Source: SZUA-430 sp040381215
GTDB lineage: Bacteria > Pseudomonadota > Alphaproteobacteria > Micropepsales > Micropepsaceae
Assembly: GCA_040381215.1 (NCBI GenBank)
Contig: JBEIHO010000009.1
Span: 5,885 to 69,884, forward strand
Direction: 5' to 3'
DNA length: 64,000 bases
This document shows, piece after piece, positions 56,477-64,000 of this stretch (positions within the stretch are counted from its first letter, which is position 1; every line of letters begins with the position of its first letter). A program made the position numbers and the translations under genes. The notes under the pieces were generated by a model that saw only the letters and a list, made by a program, of their open reading frames with translations, did not search any database and was not told the DNA's origin.

Positions 56477-58714
56477 TCAGAGGTGCGGCTGTTGGCGTTC
56501 GACGCGGGGTGCGGCGCGGCGACCGCAGCGGTTGAGAACCGTGCCCGAGACGCTGGCCCCTGCATCCCGCAGGCGTTTCACGCTGTCCGCAAGCACGTCA
56601 CGCTGGGTCTCGTCCCAGTTGACGACGAGCAGGAAGGTGTCGGCAACCGAGGCCAGCCTGCAGGCGTCGGGATAGGCCTGGACCGAGGGCGTGTTGATGA
56701 TAACCAGGGTGTAATGCTGGCGCAGCGCCTCGACCAGGCGGCGCATTGATTGGGTTGCCAGCAGGCTTGCGGGATTGGCCGAAGGTTCTGCGATGGGCAG
56801 GTATTCGAGGGGCGATTGCGGGTCGCGGCAGATCGCGTGCGCCAGGTCGCACTCACCCGAGAGGACTTCGACAAGCCCGTCGGCCGGAGGGGCTGCCTGC
56901 AGATAGCCGCCAGAGGCGAAATGAGCGGCAAGGTCGGCGCGACGGAAATCGGCATCGATGAGAAGAACGCGGCCACCGTCCGGCGCGGCTTCGCGGGCAG
57001 CCAGGCGGGCGAGGCTGACGGCGAGGGAGGTGGTTCCAGCCCCCTGCCCTGCGGATGTCACGGCCAGCACGCCAACGCCGGCGTGATGCATCGCGTCTGA
57101 TACGGTTGCCTGCAGCGACCTGAGCGATGCCGTCACGGCGCCATGCGGCTCGTCGAGGATGCTGTCGGCCAGCCGCCCTGAACGGGCGCGCTCGGGCACG
57201 GATGCCAGGTTTGCAAGCTTGACCGCGCGCTCGATGTCGGCCGCGCGGCGGATGCCGCCCCGAAGGGGACCGCGCCTGTAGGCCAATCCCAATGCCAGCG
57301 CGCTGGACCCCAGAAGCGAAAGACCCATGGCGATGGGCTGGTTGGGAAACACAGGGGCGTCCGGCGCGACGGCAGGCGTGGCCAGCTTCACGCCGCCCAT
57401 GCCAGCAGCGCCTGCGACCTCGCCGTTCAGCGAGCGCGTCAGCATGGTTTCGTAGCGGGTACGATCCTGCTGGACCTTGGCCTCAAGCTCGGCGAGGCGC
57501 TGCGCGCCGGCCGCAGGGTCGCCCTGCGGCACCGAGGCAGGCGATTGCTGCGCGAGCGCTTGCAGCGCGCGGCGGGCCTCTTTCACTTCCGATGCGATGC
57601 CGTCGCTGGCTCGACGGATGGCTTGCTGGATGCGGGCCGCGAGCAACTGACGCTCCTGCTGCAGGGCCGCCGTCTCGGGGTGGGCCGTGCCGTACATTGC
57701 GGCGAGTTCTTCTTCGCGGCGCGCCAGGTCCATCTGCTGCTGGTGCAGGCCGTCGATCTCGCTTTCGTCGAGCACGGCGGCGACCGTCTCGATACCTGCG
57801 CCGTTGCGCAGCAGGTCGGAAACCTTGCGGTGGCGTGCCTCGAGGGCCGCCAGCCGGCGCCGCGCGACGGTCAGACTGGCCTCACGCTGGGGATCGGACA
57901 CCGTTATGCGCTGCGCGGGGCCTTGTTCGGCCATGCTGGTGCGGTGCTCTTCGAGGGCCTGTTGCGACTGGCGCAGTTCCTCGGACAGCTGCGCCAGCTC
58001 GACCGCCGACCCGGCGGCGCTGCTGGCGGTGGATCGCGGCGCTTCCAGCGGCAATTGGGCGGCGACGGCGTTGGCAATGCGCGCCGCCTTGGCTGGATCC
58101 TCGCTGCTGAAGGTGATGCGGATGGTGTTGCCGCCGGCAGGGGCGACCTCGAGCCTTGCTGCGAAGGCCGCGAGCAATGGGGGCTTGAGGGTGAAGGTGC
58201 CTGACCCTGGCGGGACAACGATGCGTTCGCGCGCGGGCGCTGGCTCAAACCATGTCGACAGGCGATAGAACGAGCGGCGTGTCAGGGCGGTATTGATTTC
58301 GGGGTCACGCGTCAGGTTCAGCTTGAGGATGACCTTCTCGGCCAGCGCCCAGGATTTGAGGATGTCGACCGGCTGGGCGAGACCTGCCGTGTTCTCATCG
58401 ACCTCGATGACGGCCGAGGCCTGATAGACCGGCGTGAACTGCAGGATGACGAGGAGGCACAGCGTCAGCGACAGCGCCATCACGCCGGTGATCAGCTTCC
58501 AGCGGCTGCGCAGGATGCGAAGCGCGGATGGCTGCGCCGGGATCGTTGCCGGGGCAGGCTGTTCGGCGCGCGGCGGTGGCGGTGGGTATGCGGCCGGCCG
58601 GAATGGCGCCTGGCGCGCCGCGGGGCCTGGGCTCGTGGCGGGCGGTCTTGCTTGGGTGGGCGCCGTGGCAGCGGGTTCCGGGATGCGGAACGCGTTCATG
58701 TCCTGCTTGATCAT
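56477..58714 (-). CDS. Wzz/BY-kinase fusion with degenerate kinase motifs
   Basis: A 745-residue polysaccharide co-polymerase. A Pro/Ala-rich cytoplasmic N-terminus (to about 65), membrane segment 1 (about 74-92), a periplasmic Wzz domain with coiled coils (about 95-430), membrane segment 2 (about 450-475) and a C-terminal tyrosine-kinase-like domain (from about 500). The Walker A equivalent is TSAGQGAGTTS (553-563) with Thr561 where Lys is expected. Walker A' (VLLIDADFRRAD) is kept. Walker B reads LVIINTPSV with Asn674 for Asp. No tyrosine cluster ends the protein. It probably sets chain length but may not phosphorylate. ATG at 58714 chosen; TTG at 58744 is an alternative. Confidence 0.88.
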   Translation of the reverse strand: MIKQDMNAFRIPEPAATAPTQARPPATSPGPAARQAPFRPAAYPPPPPRAEQPAPATIPAQPSALRILRSRWKLITGVMALSLTLCLLVILQFTPVYQASAVIEVDENTAGLAQPVDILKSWALAEKVILKLNLTRDPEINTALTRRSFYRLSTWFEPAPARERIVVPPGSGTFTLKPPLLAAFAARLEVAPAGGNTIRITFSSEDPAKAARIANAVAAQLPLEAPRSTASSAAGSAVELAQLSEELRQSQQALEEHRTSMAEQGPAQRITVSDPQREASLTVARRRLAALEARHRKVSDLLRNGAGIETVAAVLDESEIDGLHQQQMDLARREEELAAMYGTAHPETAALQQERQLLAARIQQAIRRASDGIASEVKEARRALQALAQQSPASVPQGDPAAGAQRLAELEAKVQQDRTRYETMLTRSLNGEVAGAAGMGGVKLATPAVAPDAPVFPNQPIAMGLSLLGSSALALGLAYRRGPLRGGIRRAADIERAVKLANLASVPERARSGRLADSILDEPHGAVTASLRSLQATVSDAMHHAGVGVLAVTSAGQGAGTTSLAVSLARLAAREAAPDGGRVLLIDADFRRADLAAHFASGGYLQAAPPADGLVEVLSGECDLAHAICRDPQSPLEYLPIAEPSANPASLLATQSMRRLVEALRQHYTLVIINTPSVQAYPDACRLASVADTFLLVVNWDETQRDVLADSVKRLRDAGASVSGTVLNRCGRRAAPRVERQQPHL

Positions 58715-58881
58715 GGCGCGCGGCGCTCCTGCCCTGGTCGGCAAAAGCCGGACGAGGTTGTGGTGTGCCTGGCGGTGGCTGCTAACACCATGCTTCCCAT
58801 GTCTGTTCCCACGCCTGCCGCCAGATCTTTGTCCGGTTCAGCGGGCCCTGCGTTCACTTCACGTCACTGCGTCACGTCACT

Positions 58882-59301
58882 TCACTGCGAAATGATCTGT
58901 CTCCCCGGCCCCTTGAGGGCCAGGAAAGAGCCGTCGAAACCCCCGTTGCGGGGCAATGCGCTGCCTCGTGGCGGGCCGGCGACAAGCCTTGCATGCGAGA
59001 AGGCCTCATCCAGCGCCCCGTCGTGCGGGTGCGCGGTCCTGAAAGCCTCGAAGGCCTGCCGCGGAATACGCTGCGCGCGGCAATAGCCGCGGCCTGCCAG
59101 CGCGTCGGCCGTCCCGAGGGCCTCGGCAATCGCGAGCGGCGGCAACTGATCATCGCGGGTTGCGGCCTCGATCGCCGCCAGCGCAGCCGCCGTGTCGCTC
59201 GCCAGGCAGACGTTTTGGCCCAGGCGCTTGCCAGCGTCGTCGACGGCCCCGGCAGGAGCGGCTGCGAGCAAAAACGACAACAGGGCGAAGACGAGGCGCA
59301 A
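58882..59301 (-). CDS. small secreted protein of unknown function
   Basis: A 139-residue protein. The signal peptide (about residues 1-19, LLAAAPAGAVDD) sends it to the periplasm. The mature part has two cysteines (QNVCLAS and GRGYCRA) that could form a disulphide, and a run of helices (AAALAAIEAATRDDQ, AIAEALGTADALAG). No known family was recognised. The start is TTG at 59301 with AGGAAA about ten bases upstream. It lies upstream of the Wzz fusion on the same strand, separated by 167 bp. Confidence 0.65.
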   Translation of the reverse strand: MRLVFALLSFLLAAAPAGAVDDAGKRLGQNVCLASDTAAALAAIEAATRDDQLPPLAIAEALGTADALAGRGYCRAQRIPRQAFEAFRTAHPHDGALDEAFSHARLVAGPPRGSALPRNGGFDGSFLALKGPGRQIISQ

Positions 59302-59432
59302 CGAGCGGGTTTCCTGCCAGAAGTGATTCGCCGATCAGTTTACCTTCTTCGGGGCGGACTTCCCTACCAAAAGGAGGTTGCAGGAAGCTGCCAACAACAT
59401 GTGGTGGGGGATCCGAAGACCTTGGGGCTTGG

Positions 59433-60203
59433 TCAGGTCGAGACCAGACGCCGCTGACGGCCCTCAAGAACCAGCGCCGTCAGCTTGCCCGTGTAGAAGG
59501 CGCCGGTGTCGATGCCGATCCGATTGTCCCGCACCTCCGGCGCAGGCGTTGGCGTGTGCCCGTGGACGACGATGCGACCAAAACTGGCTTGCGATTCCAG
59601 GAAATCCTCGCGGATCCAGAGCAGGTCATGCTCGGACTGGTCTTCGAGGCGGGTGTGCGGGCGAAGGCCGGCGTGCACGAAAACGTAGTCCCCCACTGCA
59701 TGGTGGAGCTTGAGGTTCTTGAAAAATGCGTGGTGGTGTTCCGGCAGCGCCAGCGCGAAAGCGGCGCGCGTATCGGCCCAGCTTGAACCGGGTGCGTGCT
59801 CGATGCCGTAGCTTCGCAACGTGTCGATGCCGCCGAAGTCCTGCCAGAGCGGCCCGACGGACGGATCGGACAGGAACCTGAGCATCGTCTCTTCGTGATT
59901 GCCTCTCAGGAACACGGTGTCAAACCCGTCGAAGCCTTCGAGCAATCGATCCACAAGCGCGGCGCTTTGCGGACCGCGATCGACGTAATCGCCAAGAAAA
60001 ACAAGCACTCTGTGACGACAGTCTGATTTGCGCGCGATCGGCTGAAGCTGCGTCCACAAGCGTTCAAGCAGGTCAATGCGGCCATGAAGATCGCCGATGG
60101 CGATCACCAGCGTGTCGGCGGGAACGGAAGATCGCGCAGCAGCAACAGCCGGGCCTGATGGTCCGGCAAAGAGCCCCCTGAGCCGCGCACGCCAATCCTT
60201 CAT
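59433..60203 (-). CDS. PPP-family metallophosphatase (serine/threonine phosphatase-like)
   Basis: A 256-residue phosphatase. All three two-metal motifs of the PPP/calcineurin-like group are present: GDLHGR, GDYVDRGP and RGNHEETM, with later ligands in VFVHAGLRP and VVHGHTPTP. Bacterial members remove phosphate from proteins or act on dinucleoside polyphosphates. The ATG at 60203 gives an N-terminal basic stretch before the catalytic domain. No protein kinase gene is adjacent. It is the last minus-strand gene before the second TonB receptor. Confidence 0.88.
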   Translation of the reverse strand: MKDWRARLRGLFAGPSGPAVAAARSSVPADTLVIAIGDLHGRIDLLERLWTQLQPIARKSDCRHRVLVFLGDYVDRGPQSAALVDRLLEGFDGFDTVFLRGNHEETMLRFLSDPSVGPLWQDFGGIDTLRSYGIEHAPGSSWADTRAAFALALPEHHHAFFKNLKLHHAVGDYVFVHAGLRPHTRLEDQSEHDLLWIREDFLESQASFGRIVVHGHTPTPAPEVRDNRIGIDTGAFYTGKLTALVLEGRQRRLVST

Positions 60204-60755
60204 GTCACCGGTGCCCGAGCGAATCCTGTCGAACGCCAAGGATGGACCGGGAGCGCTGCGCGCGGAAACTCTGCATCCATCTTGGTCCACAGCCGCGTCG
60301 GCTTGCGTTCCCTACCCTGTTGACGATTTGCGTGCTTCGGAACCACGGGCCGTGCAACCGCCGGATGTTTTCGTTCACCACATGCCCCAACGAGCGTTAG
60401 CCAAACCAGGTGGTGCAAGCGGGTACGCGAAGTGGTCCGATCACATACGCCCTGGACGGGTGCGAGACTGCCTATTTGCGGCCAATTTGCTGGGAAAACA
60501 TCGTTTCTTGCAGCGGGTGTAACAGGGGCATTTTCTCATGATGTTTTTGAGACACACCGCAACCCAAATGAGACGGAGTGCCTCGAGAACTTATTGCTAC
60601 GTGCTTCTTCCTCTCTGTAACCTCGGCAGTGGATGCGAGAGGGGCTCGGTGCGTACCGACACCCTTCGAGCAGATTGTATTTGCACGGCCCAGACGAGTT
60701 ACGAGTGTCGGACTTAAGGGGTTGGCAAGTGGGCAACGTTAAAGGGGGTTCCATC
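60204..60755. other. 552-bp intergenic region upstream of the second TonB receptor
   Basis: No gene recognised. A possible promoter TTGCTA-N17-GTAACC (60594-60622) lies about 135 bp before the receptor start. A small stem TCGGT-GCGT-ACCGA (60646-60659) is in the likely leader. In-frame codons exist from 60633 but lack a signal peptide or ribosome site there. Confidence 0.5.
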
Positions 60756-63700
60756 GTGTTGCATCATGTTGTGAAGAAGACTTTCAAGTCCGCACTATTG
60801 GCGGGTACGGCCGCTGCGGTCGGCTTTGTTGGGTCGGTTGGCGTTGCCAATGCCCAGCAGGCGACTGAAGAAGCCAAGTCCGTCGAGAAGGTGACGGTCA
60901 CCGGTTCGCGCATCAAGCAGCGCGATTTCAAGTCGATCAGCCCGATTGCCACGGTTGGTGCGAAAGACATCGCGCTCACGGGTAGCGTGAACGTCGAGTC
61001 GCTGCTCAATGAACTGCCGCAGGTCGTTCCTGGCCTGACCGTCACGTCGAACAACCCGTCGCTGAACGGCTTTGCGACCGCCGACCTTCGCGGTCTTGGG
61101 CCGGGCCGCACGCTGGTCCTGATCAATGGACGTCGTGCTAACCCTTCCGACCGCTCGGGTGCCGTCGACCTCAACACGATCCCGTCGGCCCTTATTGACC
61201 GCGTCGAACTGATCACGGGCGGTGCGTCCGCCGTGTACGGTGCCGACGCCGTGGCCGGTGCGATCAACTTCATCATGAAGGATGACTTCGAGGGCGTACA
61301 GTTGTCGGCCTCGCGTGCCCAGGCTGAGGACGGCATGTCCCCGTCGACGTCCGTTGACGGCGCCATTGGTGGCACGTTCGACGGTGGTCGCGGCTCGCTG
61401 ATGGCCGGCTTCCAGTACTACAGCCGTCAGGCAGCTGGCGCGGGTGAGCGCAACTGGACCGGCTCGCGCGGTCTGGCGCTTGATCCGTCTGGCACGGTGA
61501 TTGTGGTGCCCCCCGGCGGCCTGCCGCCCGCAGGCTCGTCGCTCTTCAATCCCGGCGGCTCGGGCACTGCGCCCTGGGCTACGGTTACCGGAGGCTTCTC
61601 GGTCGGCAACATTACGACCGTCACGGGCCTGACGCTGGATAACGACTGTAATCCCGCGAATGGTGTGCAGACGACGGGCGGCTCGATCCGGTTTAACGCC
61701 GCCGGCGGAATTGAGCCGTTCCAGAGCTGTCCCTATGACCCCGTCGGCAATGGACCGGCGGCCGTGTCCCGTGGCGATCGTTACGACTTCGCTCCGGACA
61801 ACTACCTCGTCCTTGAGAACGAGCGTGTGAACGGTGCGGTGTTCGGCAAGTACGACATCATCGCCGACGGCGTGCTGACGGCCTTCGTCGAATCCATCTT
61901 CACGAACAGCCGTTCGAAGCAGCAGCTGGCCGCAACGCCGGTCACCGGCCTGACGGTCAACGTCGACCTCGACCGCACCGTCGGCACGACGGCGATCAAC
62001 CCGTACGTTGCTGCCAACACGCAGCTTCTTGCGCTGTTGAACCTCCAGTATGCCGGCAACCTCGACCAGCGCACGCTGTCGATGAGCATCCGCCCGAACC
62101 AGGGTGGCCTGCGTGAAGGCATCGCCGAATCGAACGCGATCAGCGTGACCACCGGTCTGCGTGGTACCGTCCCGACGCTCGATTGGGATTGGGAAGTGTT
62201 CTACGGCTTCGGTCGCAACACCACGAACGTCTTCTCCAACAACAACGTCGGCAAGACGGCGATCACTCAGCTGATCAATGCTTGCGGCGTTACATCGAAC
62301 GCAGTGCAGGCGGCTCCGCTGACGGCGCTTCCGAACTGTCCGTTCCCCAACCTGCTCGGCTCCACCTTCGTGCCGACGGGCAACAGCAACAATCCGCTGG
62401 GGCTGAACTCGATGAGTGCGGCGCAGCTGTCGTTCATCAACGTCGACTCCACGGACGTGATTGTCTACGAGCGCAACACGGTGGGCGCCAACGCCACGGG
62501 TGACCTTGTCGACCTGTGGGGTGAAGGCGCGATCGCAGCGGCCGTCGGTGTGGAATACCGCTCCGAGAACCTCGACTCGCGTGCCGATCCGTTCAAGGCG
62601 GCTGGCGACATTTTCGGCTTCAATGCCCAGGAGTCGATCTCGGGTGAGTACGACGTGTACGAAGCCTACGGCGAAGTGCAGGTTCCGCTGATCACCGGCG
62701 AGACACTGTTCGAAAACCTCTCGGTGACGGGTGGCTATCGTACGTCGCAGTACTCGACGGGTGCGGGCATCCAGGAGACGTGGAAGTACGGTGCAGAGTG
62801 GTCGCCCTTCAGCTGGCTCTCACTGCGTGCAGTTGAGAACCACGCGGTTCGCGCGCCGACGGCGTTCGAACTCTTCCAGGGTGGCGACCAGAACTTCCCC
62901 TCGTACACCGATCCTTGTACGTCGGCTTCGGTCAATGCGACGGGTGCGGCTGCTTCGGCAGCGCGTCTCGCTCGTATCGCGACCTGTCAGGCCTGGTTTG
63001 CCGCTGGTGGGGCCACGTTTACCCATCCCGACCTGGCGCCGCCAAACAATGCGTCGTTCGCCGCAATCAATACTCAGGTCGAAGCGTTCCAGACCGGCAC
63101 GCCCAACCTGAAGCCTGAAATTGCGGATACGCTGACCTACGGCTTCGTCTTCAACCCCGACTGGTGGCCGGTCGGTCGCCTTCAGGTTGCAGTCGACAGG
63201 TGGCAGATCGAACTCGACCAGTCGATTGCGCTGCGCAGTGTTGCCAACATCCTGAACGGTTGCGTGACGGCCGGCGGGGCTGGCGGCGACTGTACCCTGG
63301 CGCCGCGCCAGTCTGATGGCAACATCGACTTCGTCAACCAGACGCGCTCCAACTTCGCGGGCGTGAATGAGTTGGTCGGTGTGGACGTCAACTTCCGCTG
63401 GTTCCTGGACCTTGATGACAGTCTTGGTCTGCCGGGCACCTTTGGTGTTGCCTCGCTCTACACCTGGCTGGACGAGAGCAGGGGCTTTGGTACGATTGGT
63501 GCGCATGACGGTGGCATTGGCGGTGGTCTGCCAGAGCACAAGGCTGCGACCAACTTCACCTATCAGGTCGATGACCTGAACTTCCTGCTCCGCTGGTCCT
63601 ACTCCAGTGCGATGGACGGCTTCAACGACAAGGAAGTGGAGGCGTACAACCTCTACGAACTCGGCGGTACCTGGGACATCGACGGGAACCTCATGTTCTC

Positions 63701-63839
63701 GTGGGGCGTCGAGAACCTGTTCGACAAGCAGCCGCAGGTGACGCCGGTTTCGCAGGGCTTCGGCCAGTTCAACGTCGACGGTTCGTCTCAGGACCAGTTT
63801 GGCCGGTCGTATCGCCTCGGCCTGACCTGGAAGAACTAA
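60756..63839 (+). CDS. large TonB-dependent receptor
   Basis: A 1,027-residue outer-membrane receptor. The start is probably GTG at 60756, preceded by AAAGGGGG eight bases away; this places a basic, then hydrophobic signal peptide first (ending VANAQQ). A TonB-box-like VTVTGSRI follows, then the plug (NVESLLNELPQVVPG, LRGLGPGRTLVLINGRR, GGASAVYGADAVAGAINFI) and a long barrel ending in LTWKN. The plug motifs are of the type seen in large Caulobacter/Sphingomonas-type receptors for oligosaccharides, peptides or aromatic compounds. Substrate unknown. The end has no terminal Phe. Confidence 0.92.
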   Translation: MLHHVVKKTFKSALLAGTAAAVGFVGSVGVANAQQATEEAKSVEKVTVTGSRIKQRDFKSISPIATVGAKDIALTGSVNVESLLNELPQVVPGLTVTSNNPSLNGFATADLRGLGPGRTLVLINGRRANPSDRSGAVDLNTIPSALIDRVELITGGASAVYGADAVAGAINFIMKDDFEGVQLSASRAQAEDGMSPSTSVDGAIGGTFDGGRGSLMAGFQYYSRQAAGAGERNWTGSRGLALDPSGTVIVVPPGGLPPAGSSLFNPGGSGTAPWATVTGGFSVGNITTVTGLTLDNDCNPANGVQTTGGSIRFNAAGGIEPFQSCPYDPVGNGPAAVSRGDRYDFAPDNYLVLENERVNGAVFGKYDIIADGVLTAFVESIFTNSRSKQQLAATPVTGLTVNVDLDRTVGTTAINPYVAANTQLLALLNLQYAGNLDQRTLSMSIRPNQGGLREGIAESNAISVTTGLRGTVPTLDWDWEVFYGFGRNTTNVFSNNNVGKTAITQLINACGVTSNAVQAAPLTALPNCPFPNLLGSTFVPTGNSNNPLGLNSMSAAQLSFINVDSTDVIVYERNTVGANATGDLVDLWGEGAIAAAVGVEYRSENLDSRADPFKAAGDIFGFNAQESISGEYDVYEAYGEVQVPLITGETLFENLSVTGGYRTSQYSTGAGIQETWKYGAEWSPFSWLSLRAVENHAVRAPTAFELFQGGDQNFPSYTDPCTSASVNATGAAASAARLARIATCQAWFAAGGATFTHPDLAPPNNASFAAINTQVEAFQTGTPNLKPEIADTLTYGFVFNPDWWPVGRLQVAVDRWQIELDQSIALRSVANILNGCVTAGGAGGDCTLAPRQSDGNIDFVNQTRSNFAGVNELVGVDVNFRWFLDLDDSLGLPGTFGVASLYTWLDESRGFGTIGAHDGGIGGGLPEHKAATNFTYQVDDLNFLLRWSYSSAMDGFNDKEVEAYNLYELGGTWDIDGNLMFSWGVENLFDKQPQVTPVSQGFGQFNVDGSSQDQFGRSYRLGLTWKN

Positions 63840-63864
63840 TAGGTCTCCAGACCTGACTAGTCTC

Positions 63865-63891
63865 AACGGCGGCTCTCTGAGCCGCCGTTTT
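63865..63891 (+). terminator. rho-independent terminator of the second TonB receptor gene
   Basis: AACGGCGGCTC (63865-63875) pairs exactly with 63879-63889 around TCT and runs into TTTTG. A small AGGTCT/AGACCT hairpin precedes it. Confidence 0.85.
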
Positions 63892-63942
63892 GCTTTGCAC
63901 CCGCTGTCGCCTGCACATAGACTTGGGCGACCGGGTAATCTC

Positions 63943-64000
63943 ATGACAGTCAGCCAGAAAGAACTCGCCTCGGGATTGCAAAGTGCCGTCCAGATGATCG
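63943..64000 (+). CDS. start of an unidentified gene, cut by the window edge
   Basis: An ATG at 63943 opens a frame (MTVSQKELASGLQSAVQMI) that runs to the window end. It follows the receptor terminator by about 50 bp. Only 19 residues are visible, too few to assign a family; no signal peptide is seen. Confidence 0.4.
   Translation, partial: MTVSQKELASGLQSAVQMI

Overview
The window is 64 kb of GC-rich, densely coding chromosomal DNA from a Gram-negative bacterium, most likely an alphaproteobacterium of the Caulobacterales/Sphingomonadales type. This is an inference from the gene order gmk-yicC-mltG-fabF-acpP-fabG-fabD, the divergent pepA/lptF-lptG-lptD-surA-pdxA-rsmA block, a perfect CtrA-type site (TTAA-N7-TTAA) at 21520-21534, and several TonB-dependent receptors and phosphatases. 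No rRNA, tRNA, insertion sequence, prophage or CRISPR array was recognised.

Region by region. 1-5 kb: the end of a D-aminoacylase-type amidohydrolase, a cytochrome P450 and two L,D-transpeptidase paralogues. 5-12.6 kb: metG divergent from purM-purN, then an FAD oxidoreductase, an NAD-dependent reductase and a formyltransferase-like protein. 12.6-19.5 kb: an outer-membrane barrel protein, a prolyl oligopeptidase, and a coupled minus-strand run of a GbsR-type regulator, a DUF4166 protein, a membrane/epimerase fusion and a glutathione transferase, then ndk. 19.6-25.4 kb: an ABC-F ATPase, a small protein behind a CtrA box, a SCO1-cytochrome c fusion, a membrane histidine kinase and a DUF1295 reductase. 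25.4-36 kb: holC-pepA facing lptF-lptG-lptD-surA-pdxA-rsmA, then gmk. 36-44 kb: a divergent PaiB-like/MocR pair set into the gmk-yicC-mltG-fab run. 44-60 kb: scattered surface-polysaccharide genes (O-antigen ligase/polymerase family, nucleotide-sugar dehydrogenase, two sugar epimerases, Wzz/tyrosine-kinase fusion) mixed with a plant-type aspartate-semialdehyde dehydrogenase, PhoD, a TonB receptor, a Trp-rich secreted protein and a PPP phosphatase. 60-64 kb: a second large TonB receptor and the start of another gene.

Functionally, much of the window serves the envelope: LPS transport (lptF/G/D), outer-membrane protein folding (surA), fatty-acid supply (fabD/G/F, acpP), peptidoglycan remodelling (mltG, two L,D-transpeptidases), polysaccharide assembly and outer-membrane uptake. 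Housekeeping genes (metG, purMN, ndk, holC, pepA, pdxA, rsmA, gmk) are interleaved.

The least expected items are: a Wzz/BY-kinase fusion lacking both the P-loop lysine and the Walker B aspartate; a secreted protein with a 36-residue tandem repeat and a C-terminal 90 residues that are 20% tryptophan; a promoter-like sequence plus orphan terminator after the first TonB receptor that could encode an RNA of about 85 nt; a perfect 16-bp palindrome in front of the GbsR-type regulator; and a SCO1-cytochrome c fusion.
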